From positions 372,001 to 436,000 of the forward strand of contig NZ_BAAAUX010000016.1 of NCBI RefSeq assembly GCF_039534165.1: a stretch of DNA of 64,000 nucleotides, in the 5' to 3' direction. Numbering within the stretch: the first letter of the stretch is position 1; each line of letters opens with the position of its first letter. This DNA comes from Saccharopolyspora_D taberi (GTDB taxonomy: Bacteria; Actinomycetota; Actinomycetes; Mycobacteriales; Pseudonocardiaceae). This document shows, one piece after another, positions 40,498 to 48,700 of this stretch. The position numbers and the translations under genes were made by a program. Under the pieces are notes generated by a model that was given only the letters and a program-made list of their open reading frames with translations, had not been told where the DNA came from and ran no database searches.

Positions 40498-41165
40498 ACG
40501 CATCGAGCAGGCAGAAGATCCTGATCGCCGAGGACGAGCGGCGGATCGCCGCGCTGCTGGAAGACGGCCTGCGCGCGGGCGGCTACGCCACGACGGTCGT
40601 CGCCGACGGCCGGGACGCCTACGTGCAAGCCAGATCGGGCGAACACGATCTCCTGGTCCTCGACATCGCGTTGCCCTCCGTGGACGGGTTCACCGTGTTG
40701 CGGCGGCTTCGCGAGGAGGACCGCAGAACCCCGGTGATCATCTTGACCGCCCGCGGCGGCGTCAAGGACACCGTCGCGGGCCTCGAGGGCGGGGCCGACG
40801 ACTACATGAGCAAACCCTTCCGCTTCGAGGAGCTGCTCGCGCGCATCCGGCTGCGGCTGCGGGACGACAACGACGCCGCGGCGCACCTGCTGCGCCACGG
40901 CGGGCTCGCGCTCGACCTCCGGCTGCGCCAGATGCACGTCGACGACCGGATCGTCGACCTCACCGCCCGGGAGTTCACGCTCGCGGAGGTCCTCCTGCGC
41001 AACCGCGGACGGGTGCTCACCCGGGAGTACCTGGTCTCGGCCGTGTGGGGCGCCGACCACGACCCCGGCTCGAACGTGGTCGACGTCTACGTCCGGTACC
41101 TGCGGCGCAAGCTCGGCGCCGACCGCATCACCACCGTGCGCGGCAAGGGGTACCGGCTGGACTGA
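40494..41165 (+). CDS. OmpR-family response regulator
   Basis: 223 residues. Receiver domain (about 7-120) with acidic pocket ED at 13-14, phosphoacceptor Asp57 in LLVLDIALP, the Thr in ILTARG and the Lys in SKPF. The winged-helix domain (about 130-223) has VDLTAREFTLAEVLLRN and VVDVYVRYLRRKLGADRITTVRGKGYRL. ATGA overlap with the kinase gene makes it the obvious partner. Target genes are unknown; the upstream SulP fusion and the downstream permease are candidates by proximity. Confidence 0.93.
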   Translation: MNASSRQKILIAEDERRIAALLEDGLRAGGYATTVVADGRDAYVQARSGEHDLLVLDIALPSVDGFTVLRRLREEDRRTPVIILTARGGVKDTVAGLEGGADDYMSKPFRFEELLARIRLRLRDDNDAAAHLLRHGGLALDLRLRQMHVDDRIVDLTAREFTLAEVLLRNRGRVLTREYLVSAVWGADHDPGSNVVDVYVRYLRRKLGADRITTVRGKGYRLD

Positions 41166-41240
41166 GCGCCGGGGTGTGAGCGCTCGTTAACCCCCGTGGC
41201 GATCTTCCGGACGCGGGTGATTAGGGTCTCCCACGCCAAA

Positions 41241-41255
41241 CCGGGTGACACCCGG
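41241..41255. promoter_or_regulatory. 15-bp palindrome upstream of the AAT permease gene
   Basis: CCGGGTGACACCCGG is a perfect palindrome centred on 41248. It lies about 20 bp downstream of a TTAGGGT box that could be the -10, and 49 bp before the TTG start, so a bound regulator or an RNA hairpin would block expression. Confidence 0.4.
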
Positions 41256-41303
41256 ACGTAGTAACGAGCTGGGCCATCCGAACCCGGCACGGGAGGCCGT
41301 TCC

Positions 41304-42722
41304 TTGGTCACGACACCCGATTCGCCGCACGACGTGCGCACCACCGACGAGGTGCCCACCACCGACGACGGCTATGCGGCCGGGCTGGGCAACCGGCAGG
41401 TCCAGATGATCGCGATGGGCGGCGCCATCGGCGTCGGCCTGTTCCTCGGGGTCGGCGGCCGGATGGAGCAGTCCGGTCCCGCGCTGGTGCTCTCGTACGT
41501 GCTGTGCGGGGTCGCCGCGTTCTTCGTCATGCGCGCCCTGGGCGAACTGGTGCTCTACCGCCCCGTGGCGGGAAGCTTCGTCGAGTACTCCCGCGAGTTC
41601 ATCGGCCCGTGGGCCGGTTTCGCGACCGGGTGGATGTACTTCCTGAACTGGGCCGGTGCCGGCATCGCCGAGATCACCGCCGCCGGGATCTACGTCGCCA
41701 AGTGGTTCCCGGACTTCCCGCAGTGGCTGACCGCGCTGATCTGCCTGGTCGTGCTGTTGGCGGTGAACCTGCTGTCGGTGCGGCTGTTCGGGGAGCTGGA
41801 GTTCTGGTTCTCGGTGATCAAGGTGCTGGCCATCCTCGCGTTCCTGGCCGTCGGCCTGTCGCTGGTGCTCACCGACGCCGAGGTCGGCGGCACCACCGCG
41901 GGCCCGCACAATCTGGTCGACCACGGCGGCTTCCTGCCCAACGGCCTGCCACTGGTGCTGATGAGCCTGCAGGGAGTGATGTTCGCCTACGCCTCCATCG
42001 AGATGGTCGGCATCGCCGCGGGGGAGACCAAGGACCCCGGCAAGGTCATGCCGAAGGCGATCAACAGCGTGGTCTGGCGGATCGGCGTCTTCTACGTCGG
42101 CTCGGTGCTGCTGCTGGCGATGGTCCTGCCGTGGACCGCCTACAACGGCGACCAGAGCCCGTTCGTCACGGTCTTCTCCAGCATCGGCATCCCGTGGGCG
42201 GGCGACCTGATGAACTTCGTCGTGCTCACGGCGGCGCTGTCGAGCTGCAACTCCGGGCTCTACTCGACCGGCCGCATCCTGCGCTCGCTCGCGCAGCGCG
42301 GCGAAGCACCGGCGTTCACCGAGCGCCTGAACTCCCGCCGCGCGCCCTACGGCGCGGTGCTGTTCACCGGCGCGGTGTTCCTGGCCGGGGTGCTGCTCAA
42401 CTACGTCGTGCCGAAGGAAGCCTTCGACATCGCCACCTCGATCTCCGCGCTGGGCGTGATCGCGACCTGGGCGGCGCTGCTCCACGCGCAGACCAGGCTC
42501 CGCAAACGCGCCGCCTCCGGCGAACTCGTGCGCCCGGCCTACCGGATGCCGGGCTCGCCTTACACGAACTGGGTGGTGCTGGCCTTCCTCGTGCTCATCG
42601 TGCTGCTCGCCGGGTTCTCCGACGAGACAGCGGTGCGGTGGTCCTTCTACGCGGTGCCGGTGGTCGCGGTCGCCGTCGCGGTCGGCTGGCGCCTGGTGCG
42701 CGGCCGGGCTTCGTCAACCTGA
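41304..42722 (+). CDS. AAT-family amino acid permease (APC superfamily)
   Basis: 472 residues with about 12 membrane helices. It starts with a TTG (41304) seven bases after GGGAGG; the next methionines are inside helix 1. The family signature is GLGNRQVQMIAMGGAIGVGL at about 27-46, followed by GPALVLSYVLCGVAAFFVMRALGELVLYRPVAGSFVEYS and, in helix 6, YASIEMVGIAAGETKDP. AAT permeases import aromatic, branched or amide amino acids, and the sequence resembles the AnsP/CycA group, but specificity cannot be read. It is upstream of pdxT by 24 nt, possibly in one transcript. Confidence 0.88.
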   Translation: MVTTPDSPHDVRTTDEVPTTDDGYAAGLGNRQVQMIAMGGAIGVGLFLGVGGRMEQSGPALVLSYVLCGVAAFFVMRALGELVLYRPVAGSFVEYSREFIGPWAGFATGWMYFLNWAGAGIAEITAAGIYVAKWFPDFPQWLTALICLVVLLAVNLLSVRLFGELEFWFSVIKVLAILAFLAVGLSLVLTDAEVGGTTAGPHNLVDHGGFLPNGLPLVLMSLQGVMFAYASIEMVGIAAGETKDPGKVMPKAINSVVWRIGVFYVGSVLLLAMVLPWTAYNGDQSPFVTVFSSIGIPWAGDLMNFVVLTAALSSCNSGLYSTGRILRSLAQRGEAPAFTERLNSRRAPYGAVLFTGAVFLAGVLLNYVVPKEAFDIATSISALGVIATWAALLHAQTRLRKRAASGELVRPAYRMPGSPYTNWVVLAFLVLIVLLAGFSDETAVRWSFYAVPVVAVAVAVGWRLVRGRASST

Positions 42723-42746
42723 CCCGCGTGCTGGACAATGGGTGAC

Positions 42747-43382
42747 GTGCCAAAACCCGCAATCGGAGTGCTCGCCCTGCAGGGGGGCGTCGCCGAACAC
42801 CTGACCGCGCTGGAGCGCAGCGGCGCCGACGCCCGGCCCGTCCGGCGGCCGGAGGAGCTCGCCGCCGTGCACGGCCTCGTGCTGCCCGGCGGGGAGTCGA
42901 CCACGATGACCCGCCTGCTGGAGAGCTTCGAACTGTTCGACCCGCTGCGCGAGCGGCTGGCGGCGGGCATGCCCGCCTACGGCTCGTGCGCGGGAATGGT
43001 GCTGCTGGCGGCCTCGGTCCTCGACGACCGGGCCGAGCAGGACGTGCCGCCGGTGAAACCGCTCGGCGCGCTCGACGTCGTCGTGCGGCGCAACGCGTTC
43101 GGCCGCCAGGTCGACTCCTTCGAGGCCGACCTGGACTTCGCCGGGATCACCGGCGGCCCGGTGCACGCGGTGTTCATCCGCGCGCCGTGGGTGGACAAGA
43201 TCGGCGCCGACGTCGAGGTGCTGGCCACGGTCACCCCCGGTGGAACCGGCGTCACACCGGCCGCCGGTAGGATCGTCGCGGTTCAGCAGGGGCCCGTGCT
43301 CGCTACCGCCTTCCACCCGGAGCTGGTCAGCGGGGATGAGCGCGTGCACCGCTACTTCGTGCAGACCGTCCGCGCGTCCTGA
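42747..43382 (+). CDS. pdxT: Pyridoxal 5'-phosphate synthase, glutaminase subunit PdxT
   Basis: 211 residues from a GTG at 42747 (VPKPAIGVLALQGG), the position matched by homologues. A GACAAT box ends 8 nt upstream, which is compatible with a leaderless transcript; an ATG at 42738 would add three residues. The class I glutaminase triad is complete: Cys81 in GSCAGM, and His190 and Glu192 in FHPEL; the PGGEST motif lies near 47-52. PdxT releases ammonia from glutamine for PdxS. It is separated from pdxS by 13 kb. Confidence 0.96.
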   Translation: MPKPAIGVLALQGGVAEHLTALERSGADARPVRRPEELAAVHGLVLPGGESTTMTRLLESFELFDPLRERLAAGMPAYGSCAGMVLLAASVLDDRAEQDVPPVKPLGALDVVVRRNAFGRQVDSFEADLDFAGITGGPVHAVFIRAPWVDKIGADVEVLATVTPGGTGVTPAAGRIVAVQQGPVLATAFHPELVSGDERVHRYFVQTVRAS

Positions 43383-43433
43383 CCGGACCGCGTCGCGACC
43401 GGTCGTGCGGTCACAGAATTTGACGGAGGAGAG

Positions 43434-44183
43434 ATGAGCGGCCACTCCAAGTGGGCCACCACCAAGCACAAGAAGGCCGCCCTCGACGCCAAGCGCGGCA
43501 AGCTTTTCGCGAAGCTGATCAAGAACGTTGAGGTTGCCGCGCGGACCGGCGGGGGCGACCCCGAGGGCAACCCGACCCTGTACGACGCGATCCAGAAGGC
43601 GCGCAAGAACTCGGTCCCGCTGGACAACATCGAGCGCGCCCGCAAGCGCGGGGCCGGCGAGGAGGCCGGTGGCGCCGACTGGCAGACGATCATGTACGAG
43701 GGCTACGGCCCGAACGGCGTGGCCGTGCTCGTCGAGTGCCTGACCGACAACCGCAACCGGGCCGCGGGCGAGGTGCGCACCGCGATGACCCGCAACGGCG
43801 GGTCGATGGCCGACGCCGGTTCGGTGTCGTACCTGTTCAACCGCAAGGGCGTGGTGATCCTGCCCAAGAACGGGCTGAGCGAGGACGACGTGCTCTCGGC
43901 GGTGCTGGAGGCGGGTGCCGAGGAGATCAACGACCTCGGCGACAGCTACGAGATCCTCGCCGAGCCGACCGACCTGGTCGAGGTCCGCAAGGCGCTGCAG
44001 GCCAGCGACATCGAGTACGACTCGGCGGAGACCAACTTCCTGGCCTCGGTGAACGTGCCGCTGGACGCCGACGGCGCGCGCAAGCTGTTCAAGCTGATCG
44101 ACGCGCTGGAGGACTGCGACGACGTGCAGAACGTCTTCGCCAACTTCGACGTGTCCGACGAGGTCATGGCCGAGGTCGGCTGA
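43434..44183 (+). CDS. yebC: YebC/PmpR-family protein (TACO1-like)
   Basis: 249 residues, start MSGHSKWATTKHKKAALDAKRGK, the universal N-terminus of the family, with GGAGGAG before the ATG. Additional landmarks are KNSVPLDNIERARKRGAGEE and YEGYGPNGVAVLVECLTDNRNR. Some family members are described as transcriptional regulators, and others assist translation of polyproline stretches; secD, secF and relA nearby would be unaffected by either idea. The place between pdxT and ruvC is the same as in mycobacteria. Confidence 0.96.
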   Translation: MSGHSKWATTKHKKAALDAKRGKLFAKLIKNVEVAARTGGGDPEGNPTLYDAIQKARKNSVPLDNIERARKRGAGEEAGGADWQTIMYEGYGPNGVAVLVECLTDNRNRAAGEVRTAMTRNGGSMADAGSVSYLFNRKGVVILPKNGLSEDDVLSAVLEAGAEEINDLGDSYEILAEPTDLVEVRKALQASDIEYDSAETNFLASVNVPLDADGARKLFKLIDALEDCDDVQNVFANFDVSDEVMAEVG

Positions 44184-44202
44184 GCCTGCGAGGTTCCTCG
44201 CG

Positions 44203-44243
44203 GCGGGGTGTGGCCGAACGGCGGCCGCACCCCGCTCTTGTTG
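44203..44243. terminator. Terminator after yebC
   Basis: GCGGGGTGTGGCC (44203-44215) pairs with GGCCGCACCCCGC (44223-44235) with one G-T wobble, followed by TCTTGTTG. It stands between yebC and the convergent monooxygenase-like gene. Confidence 0.75.
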
Positions 44244-44378
44244 TGCTGCGCTCGACGCCGCACGAGCGCGCTTGGGAGGCCTCGCGCCGATCTTCGGCGA
44301 ACCGCGAGCGCCTGTGCGGCCATGCTCTGTGCGGGCGAGCGAACGCGGTGGGACCGGTGCGGCCCCACCGCGCTCCGG

Positions 44379-44705
44379 TCAGCGGTCGACGGCCAGCTCG
44401 CCGAGCTCGGACCAGTCGTTCTGCGGAAGGGTCGTGTTGATCACCCGCGGCGTCTCGGCGAGGTGGGGCGGCAGCTTCTCCTGCGCGGCCCGGAAGTGGT
44501 CGGACTGCACGTGCGCGATACCCGCCTCCTCGTCCCGGAACGCCTCCAGCAGGACGTACTCGGCGGGGTCGGCGATGCTGCGCGACCAGTCGAACCACAG
44601 GCACCCCGGCTCGGCGCGGGTCGCCTCGGTGAACTCCCTGGTGATCTCGGGCCACTGCTCGGCGTGCTCGGGCCGGACCCGGAACCTGGCGGTAATGAAG
44701 ATCAT
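44379..44705 (-). CDS. Antibiotic biosynthesis monooxygenase (ABM) domain protein, putative quinol monooxygenase
   Basis: 108 residues, one ABM ferredoxin-like domain: MIFITARFRVRPEHAEQWPE at the N-terminus, EPGCLWFDWSRS in the middle, and HVQSDHFRAAQEKLPPHLAE near the C-terminus. The YgiN-like group oxidises quinols, but many members have unknown substrates. ATG at 44705; longer upstream frame lacks homology. The gene for a small methyltransferase lies 56 nt upstream on the same strand. Confidence 0.82.
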   Translation of the reverse strand: MIFITARFRVRPEHAEQWPEITREFTEATRAEPGCLWFDWSRSIADPAEYVLLEAFRDEEAGIAHVQSDHFRAAQEKLPPHLAETPRVINTTLPQNDWSELGELAVDR

Positions 44706-44761
44706 CGACGGTCCTTGATCGATCTTGTCGGATGCGGCCCAACCGTAACCGACCGCCGCGG

Positions 44762-45391
44762 TCACAGCCGCCGGGCGCGGGCCAGCCAGGCGGTGGCGTC
44801 CGAGATCGTCCCGGTCTCCAGCCCGGCCCGCCGGGCGTCCTCCTCGCCGAACACCCCGCGGTAGCTGCTCGGCTCCAGCGACTCCAGGTCCCAGCCCTCG
44901 GTGAAGACGTCGCGGATCACGTCGTCGCCGATCCGGGGCCCGATGCCGGGATCGGTGTTGGACAGGGCCAGCACGTGCACCAGTCCGCCGGGACGGCACG
45001 CGGCGTGCAGGCTGCGGGTGTAGGCGACCCGCTCCTCGGGGCCGAAGATGTGGAACAGGGCGCTGTCGACGATCGTGTCGAACGGCGGCAGGTCGCCCAG
45101 CTCCATCGCGTCGGCCACCTCGAAGCGCGCGGCCACCCCGTGCTCGGCGGCGTTGGCGCGGGCCTTCTCGATCGCCCGCGGTGAGAAGTCGATCCCGATC
45201 ACGTCGTAGCCGAGCTTGGTGAGCAGGATCGTGTGCTCACCGGTGCCGCAGCCCGGGTCGAGCACCGAGCCGCTGATCAGGCCCGCGCGCTCAAGCTCGA
45301 TGATCGCGGGCTGGGGCTCGCCGATCACCCAGGGCGCGAAGCCGGTCTCGTAGGCGCTGTCGAACCGGGTGCGGGGGATGGACGCTTCCAT
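44762..45391 (-). CDS. Class I SAM-dependent methyltransferase, thiopurine/tellurite-resistance-like
   Basis: 209 residues. The N-terminal FDSAYETGFAPWVIGEPQPAI is characteristic of a family of small methyltransferases near thiopurine S-methyltransferase and TehB. Motif I is VLDPGCGTGEHTILL, and motif II is VIGIDFSPRAIEKAR. ADAMELGDLPPFDTIVDSALFH follows. The acceptor is unknown, and detoxification of thiol, selenium or tellurium compounds is a guess from family. ATG at 45391. An ACTTA-N10-TAAGT inverted repeat lies at 45434-45453, just upstream. Confidence 0.82.
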   Translation of the reverse strand: MEASIPRTRFDSAYETGFAPWVIGEPQPAIIELERAGLISGSVLDPGCGTGEHTILLTKLGYDVIGIDFSPRAIEKARANAAEHGVAARFEVADAMELGDLPPFDTIVDSALFHIFGPEERVAYTRSLHAACRPGGLVHVLALSNTDPGIGPRIGDDVIRDVFTEGWDLESLEPSSYRGVFGEEDARRAGLETGTISDATAWLARARRL

Positions 45392-45556
45392 GTCGCTGAC
45401 TCCTCACGGTGCGGGATGGCACCACCTTCGAACTTAGAGATGGCTGTAAGTCAAGCCACGTTGCGTGCGCGTCCGGTTTCCGCAGGTACCGGTGTGGCCG
45501 AACGCACCCCGCGTGCGGGGTGGGGCGCTTGGTCGCGGATGTGCCGATGGGCTTCA

Positions 45557-46063
45557 ATGGCCGCCGTGGTCGACACGGATGAGCGCCTGCGCAAATGGTT
45601 GGTGAACACGGCGGACCGCGACGGCGCCGCGGTCATGCACGTCGCGGGCGACGAGCACGGCGCGCCCTACGCCTTCTCCGTCGGGGCCTGGCGCCGGTTC
45701 GGCAAGCCGGAGGCGGTCGTGATCGGGTTGCCCAAGGAGGTCGCGCACGCTGTCGTCAACACCTACGTGCAGCGGGCCGCCGGGGGCGAGCGGTTCAGGC
45801 CGGGGCGGCTCTACGACGGGTTCCTGGAGGGCTGCCCGATCACCCTGGAGAAGGTCGCCAAGCAGCACTACCCGGAGTTCCTGGGCAGCGCGTTCCTCGT
45901 CTACGGCGACGGCGACTTCCCCGCGGTGCAGCTGATCGCGGCCACCCCGGACGGGAAGTTCCCGTGGCACGAGGACGCGCCGCAGGGCTTCGCCGAGTAC
46001 CAGCCGGTGCTGACCGCCAGCGGGGCACCGGAGAGCTGGACGCCCGGTTCGGACGGTCCCTGA
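45557..46063 (+). CDS. DUF4262 family protein
   Basis: 168 residues. The fold phrases YAFSVGAWRRFGKPEAVVIGLPKE and GCPITLEKVAKQHYPEFLGSAFLVYGDGDFPAVQLI are typical of DUF4262. Its acidic and aromatic residues suggest a small ligand-binding or hydrolase domain, but no member has a known activity to my knowledge. The ATG at 45557 is the likely start, with a GTG at 45566 also possible. It lies directly before ruvC in the same direction but has its own stop 66 nt before the SOS box. Confidence 0.75.
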   Translation: MAAVVDTDERLRKWLVNTADRDGAAVMHVAGDEHGAPYAFSVGAWRRFGKPEAVVIGLPKEVAHAVVNTYVQRAAGGERFRPGRLYDGFLEGCPITLEKVAKQHYPEFLGSAFLVYGDGDFPAVQLIAATPDGKFPWHEDAPQGFAEYQPVLTASGAPESWTPGSDGP

Positions 46064-46129
46064 CCTCGCCCGTCCGGGTGGCGGCGTGCGCGTGTCGTGC
46101 GGAGGCGCCCGAAGTCGACCGGGTAGGGT

Positions 46130-46145
46130 TCGAACGAATGTTCAC
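46130..46145 (+). promoter_or_regulatory. LexA (SOS) box of ruvCAB
   Basis: TCGAACGAATGTTCAC contains the perfect actinobacterial core GAAC-N4-GTTC and matches 14 of 16 positions of TCGAAC-N4-GTTCGA, counting the spacer as free. A TAGGGT box abuts it at 46124-46129 and is a plausible -10. It lies 25-40 bp before the ruvC start. Confidence 0.8.
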
Positions 46146-46169
46146 CGACTGGCGGGGGAGTGGATCGTC

Positions 46170-46814
46170 GTGCGCGTGCTCGGAGTCGACCCCGGGCTGA
46201 CCCGGTGCGGCATCGGCGTGGTCGACGGCGGCCGCGGCCGCTCGGTCAGCTGCGTCGCGGTCGGCGTGGCCCGCACCCCGGCCGACGCCGAGCTGTCCGC
46301 GCGGCTGCTGGGCGTGGCCGACGTGGTCGAGGAGTGGATGGACACCCACGAGCCAGAGGTGGTCGCCGTCGAGCGGGTGTTCAGCCAGCACAACGTCCGC
46401 ACCGTGATGGGCACCGCGCAGGTCTCCGGGATCGTGGCGCTGGCCGCCGCGCGCCGCGGGCTGCCGGTCGCCTTCCACACCCCCAGCGAGGTCAAGGCCG
46501 CCATCAGCGGCTCCGGCCGGGCCGACAAGCGCCAGGTCACTACCATGATCACCAAGATCCTCGGCCTCGCCGAGGCACCCAAACCCGCCGACGCCGCCGA
46601 CGCGCTCGCGCTCGCCGTCTGCCACCTGTGGCGCGCGCCGATGGCCGGGCGGCTCGCCGCGGCCGAGGCCAGGGCCGCCGAGCTGGCGCGCCACCACCGG
46701 GAGCGGCTCCGGGCCGCGCAGCGGTCGGCCGCCAACGGGTCGGCCAGCAAGGGGCCGGCCGCCAAGGGGTCGGCGGGCAAGGGGTCGGCACAGACAGGAG
46801 GACTGCCGTCATGA
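46170..46814 (+). CDS. ruvC: Holliday junction resolvase RuvC
   Basis: 214 residues. The GTG at 46170 (VRVLGVDPGLTRCG) follows GGGGGAG at nine nt. Catalytic acidic residues are seen in VLGVDPG, AVERVFSQHNVRT and PADAADALALA. After the conserved core (about residue 160) comes a 50-residue tail that is rich in Ala, Gly, Lys and Ser (SANGSASKGPAAKGSAGKG) and is encoded by short repeats; such tails vary between actinomycetes. RuvC cuts Holliday junctions that RuvAB has moved. The SOS box upstream indicates induction by DNA damage. It overlaps ruvA by four bases. Confidence 0.97.
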   Translation: MRVLGVDPGLTRCGIGVVDGGRGRSVSCVAVGVARTPADAELSARLLGVADVVEEWMDTHEPEVVAVERVFSQHNVRTVMGTAQVSGIVALAAARRGLPVAFHTPSEVKAAISGSGRADKRQVTTMITKILGLAEAPKPADAADALALAVCHLWRAPMAGRLAAAEARAAELARHHRERLRAAQRSAANGSASKGPAAKGSAGKGSAQTGGLPS

Positions 46815-47413
46815 TCGCCTCGGTGCGAGGACCGGTGCTGTCGACCGGGCTGGACCACGCCGTGATCGAGGTCGGCGGGGTCGGTCTGGCGGTGCACGCC
46901 ACCCCGGCCACCCTGGCCGGGCTCCGGCGCGGCGAGGAGGCCAGGCTGTGGACCTCGCTGATCGTGCGCGAGGAGTCGCTGACCCTCTACGGCTTCGCCG
47001 ACGCCGAGTCCCGCGACCTGTTCGGGCTGCTCCAGACCGCCTCCGGCGTCGGTCCCCGGCTCGCGCTGGCCACCCTCGCGGTGCTCTCGCCCGACCAGCT
47101 CTGCCACGCGCTGGCCGACGGCAACCTGACCACCCTGACCCAGGTCCCGGGCATCGGGAAGAAGAGCGCGGAGCGGCTGATCCTGGAGCTGCGCGACAAG
47201 GTGGGCGTGCTCGCCGGGACCGGCGGGGCCGAGCCGGTGGCGGCGGACCGCGGCCGGCTGCGCACCGAGGTTTCCGAGGCGCTGGTGGGCCTGGGCTTCT
47301 CGGCGAAGCAGGCCGAGCAGAGCGTGGAGGCGGTGCTGGCCGCCGACGGCGGGACCACCGACACCTCGGCGGTGCTGCGCAAGGCGCTCGCCGCGCTCGG
47401 ACCGAAGAAGTGA
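46811..47413 (+). CDS. ruvA: Holliday junction DNA helicase, RuvA subunit
   Basis: 200 residues, starting at an ATG that overlaps the ruvC stop. The OB fold (MIASVRGPVLSTGLDHAVIEVGGVGLAVHA) is followed by two helix-hairpin-helix motifs (TASGVGPRLALATLA and QVPGIGKKSAERLILELRDK) and domain III (RTEVSEALVGLGFSAKQAEQSVEAVL), which contacts RuvB. It binds the four-way junction as a tetramer. Part of the SOS-controlled ruvCAB operon. Confidence 0.97.
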   Translation: MIASVRGPVLSTGLDHAVIEVGGVGLAVHATPATLAGLRRGEEARLWTSLIVREESLTLYGFADAESRDLFGLLQTASGVGPRLALATLAVLSPDQLCHALADGNLTTLTQVPGIGKKSAERLILELRDKVGVLAGTGGAEPVAADRGRLRTEVSEALVGLGFSAKQAEQSVEAVLAADGGTTDTSAVLRKALAALGPKK

Positions 47414-47420
47414 CGGTGGC

Positions 47421-48512
47421 GTGATGCACGAGGACGACCGGGCGGTCGATGCCAGCGCGCCGCTGCCGGGGGAGGAGGTCTCGCTCGCCCCGCAGCAGGA
47501 GACCGCCGAGCAGGACGTCGAGACCACCCTGCGGCCCCGGCGGCTGAGCGAGTTCGTCGGCCAGGCCCGGGTCCGCGAGCAGCTGGAGCTGGTGCTGCAC
47601 GGCGCGCTCAACCGCGGCGACCAGCCCGACCACGTGCTGTTCTCCGGCCCGCCCGGGCTCGGCAAGACCAGCCTCGCCATGATCATCGCCGCCGAGCTGG
47701 GCGCCTCGATCCGGGTGACCTCCGGCCCCGCGCTGGAACGCCCCGGCGACCTGGCCGCGATGCTGTCCAACCTGGCCGAGGGCGACGTGCTGTTCATCGA
47801 CGAGATCCACCGGATCGCCCGCCCGGCCGAGGAGATGCTGTACCTGGCGATGGAGGACTTCCGGGTCGACATCGTCGTCGGCAAGGGCCCCGGCGCCACC
47901 AGCATCCCGCTGGAGATCGCGCCGTTCACCCTGGTCGGGGCCACCACCCGGTCCGGATCGCTGACCGGTCCGCTGCGCGACCGGTTCGGCTTCACCGCGC
48001 ACATGGAGTTCTACTCGCCCGCCGAGCTGGAACTGGTGATCCGCCGGTCGGCCGGGATCCTGGGCGTCGACCTCCGCGACGACGGCGCGGTGGAGATCGC
48101 CCGCCGCTCCAGGGGAACCCCGCGGATCGCCAACCGGCTGCTGCGGCGGGTGCGCGACTTCGCCGAGGTGCGCGCGGACGGCGCGGTGACGCTGGAGGTG
48201 GCGCGGGCCGCGCTGGAGGTCTACGACGTCGACGAGTTCGGGCTCGACCGGCTCGACCGCGCGGTGCTCGGCGCGCTGGTGCGGTCGTTCAACGGCGGAC
48301 CGGTCGGCGTGTCCACGCTGGCCGTCGCGGTCGGGGAGGAGCCGACCACCGTGGAGGAGGTGTGCGAGCCGTACCTGGTGCGCGCGGGCATGCTCGCCAG
48401 GACGCCCCGGGGCCGTGTCGCGACGGTGTCGGCTTGGCAACATCTGGGACTCGTTCCGCCGCAGCACGCACCCGGCGAGGGCCTGCCCGGTCTGTTCGCG
48501 GAGGACCCATGA
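47421..48512 (+). CDS. ruvB: Holliday junction branch migration ATPase RuvB
   Basis: 363 residues. A GTG at 47421 and an ATG at 47424 are adjacent, and either may be used. The AAA+ core has Walker A GPPGLGKTSL, Walker B FIDEIH, sensor 1 GATTRSGSLTGPLRDRFG and the arginine finger region. A winged helix at the C-terminus contains TPRGRVATVSAWQHLGL. RuvB rings drive branch migration with RuvA. It is the last gene of ruvCAB; yajC follows after 188 nt. Confidence 0.97.
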   Translation: MMHEDDRAVDASAPLPGEEVSLAPQQETAEQDVETTLRPRRLSEFVGQARVREQLELVLHGALNRGDQPDHVLFSGPPGLGKTSLAMIIAAELGASIRVTSGPALERPGDLAAMLSNLAEGDVLFIDEIHRIARPAEEMLYLAMEDFRVDIVVGKGPGATSIPLEIAPFTLVGATTRSGSLTGPLRDRFGFTAHMEFYSPAELELVIRRSAGILGVDLRDDGAVEIARRSRGTPRIANRLLRRVRDFAEVRADGAVTLEVARAALEVYDVDEFGLDRLDRAVLGALVRSFNGGPVGVSTLAVAVGEEPTTVEEVCEPYLVRAGMLARTPRGRVATVSAWQHLGLVPPQHAPGEGLPGLFAEDP

Positions 48513-48658
48513 GCCCCGGCAGTGCACTTCCAGCACGTCATCGGGGCCCCCGAGACGAGGCCGGGACGAGGCTGCCTGGTAGTAGTGTCCCCGCCACACC
48601 TCGTGGAACTGGCACACTGGGGGGCGTACATCCGAACAATTCGGACGCGCACGCTCTC

Positions 48659-48675
48659 CTGAGGTAGTTCCTCAG
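48659..48675 (+). promoter_or_regulatory. Small hairpin in the yajC leader
   Basis: CTGAGG and CCTCAG flank TAGTT, 26-42 nt upstream of the yajC ATG. It may shape the leader RNA. A TGGCACACTG decamer about 45 nt further upstream is identical to one in the TPR gene leader (10990-10999). Confidence 0.3.
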
Positions 48676-48700
48676 CCCCGCGTCCGCCGAACGGAGCAAG

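Noticed and set aside
29761..42746. Mobile element explanation for the pdxS-pdxT insertion
   Set aside because: I found no transposase, integrase, tRNA target or terminal repeats at either end; the block is reported only as an accessory region.
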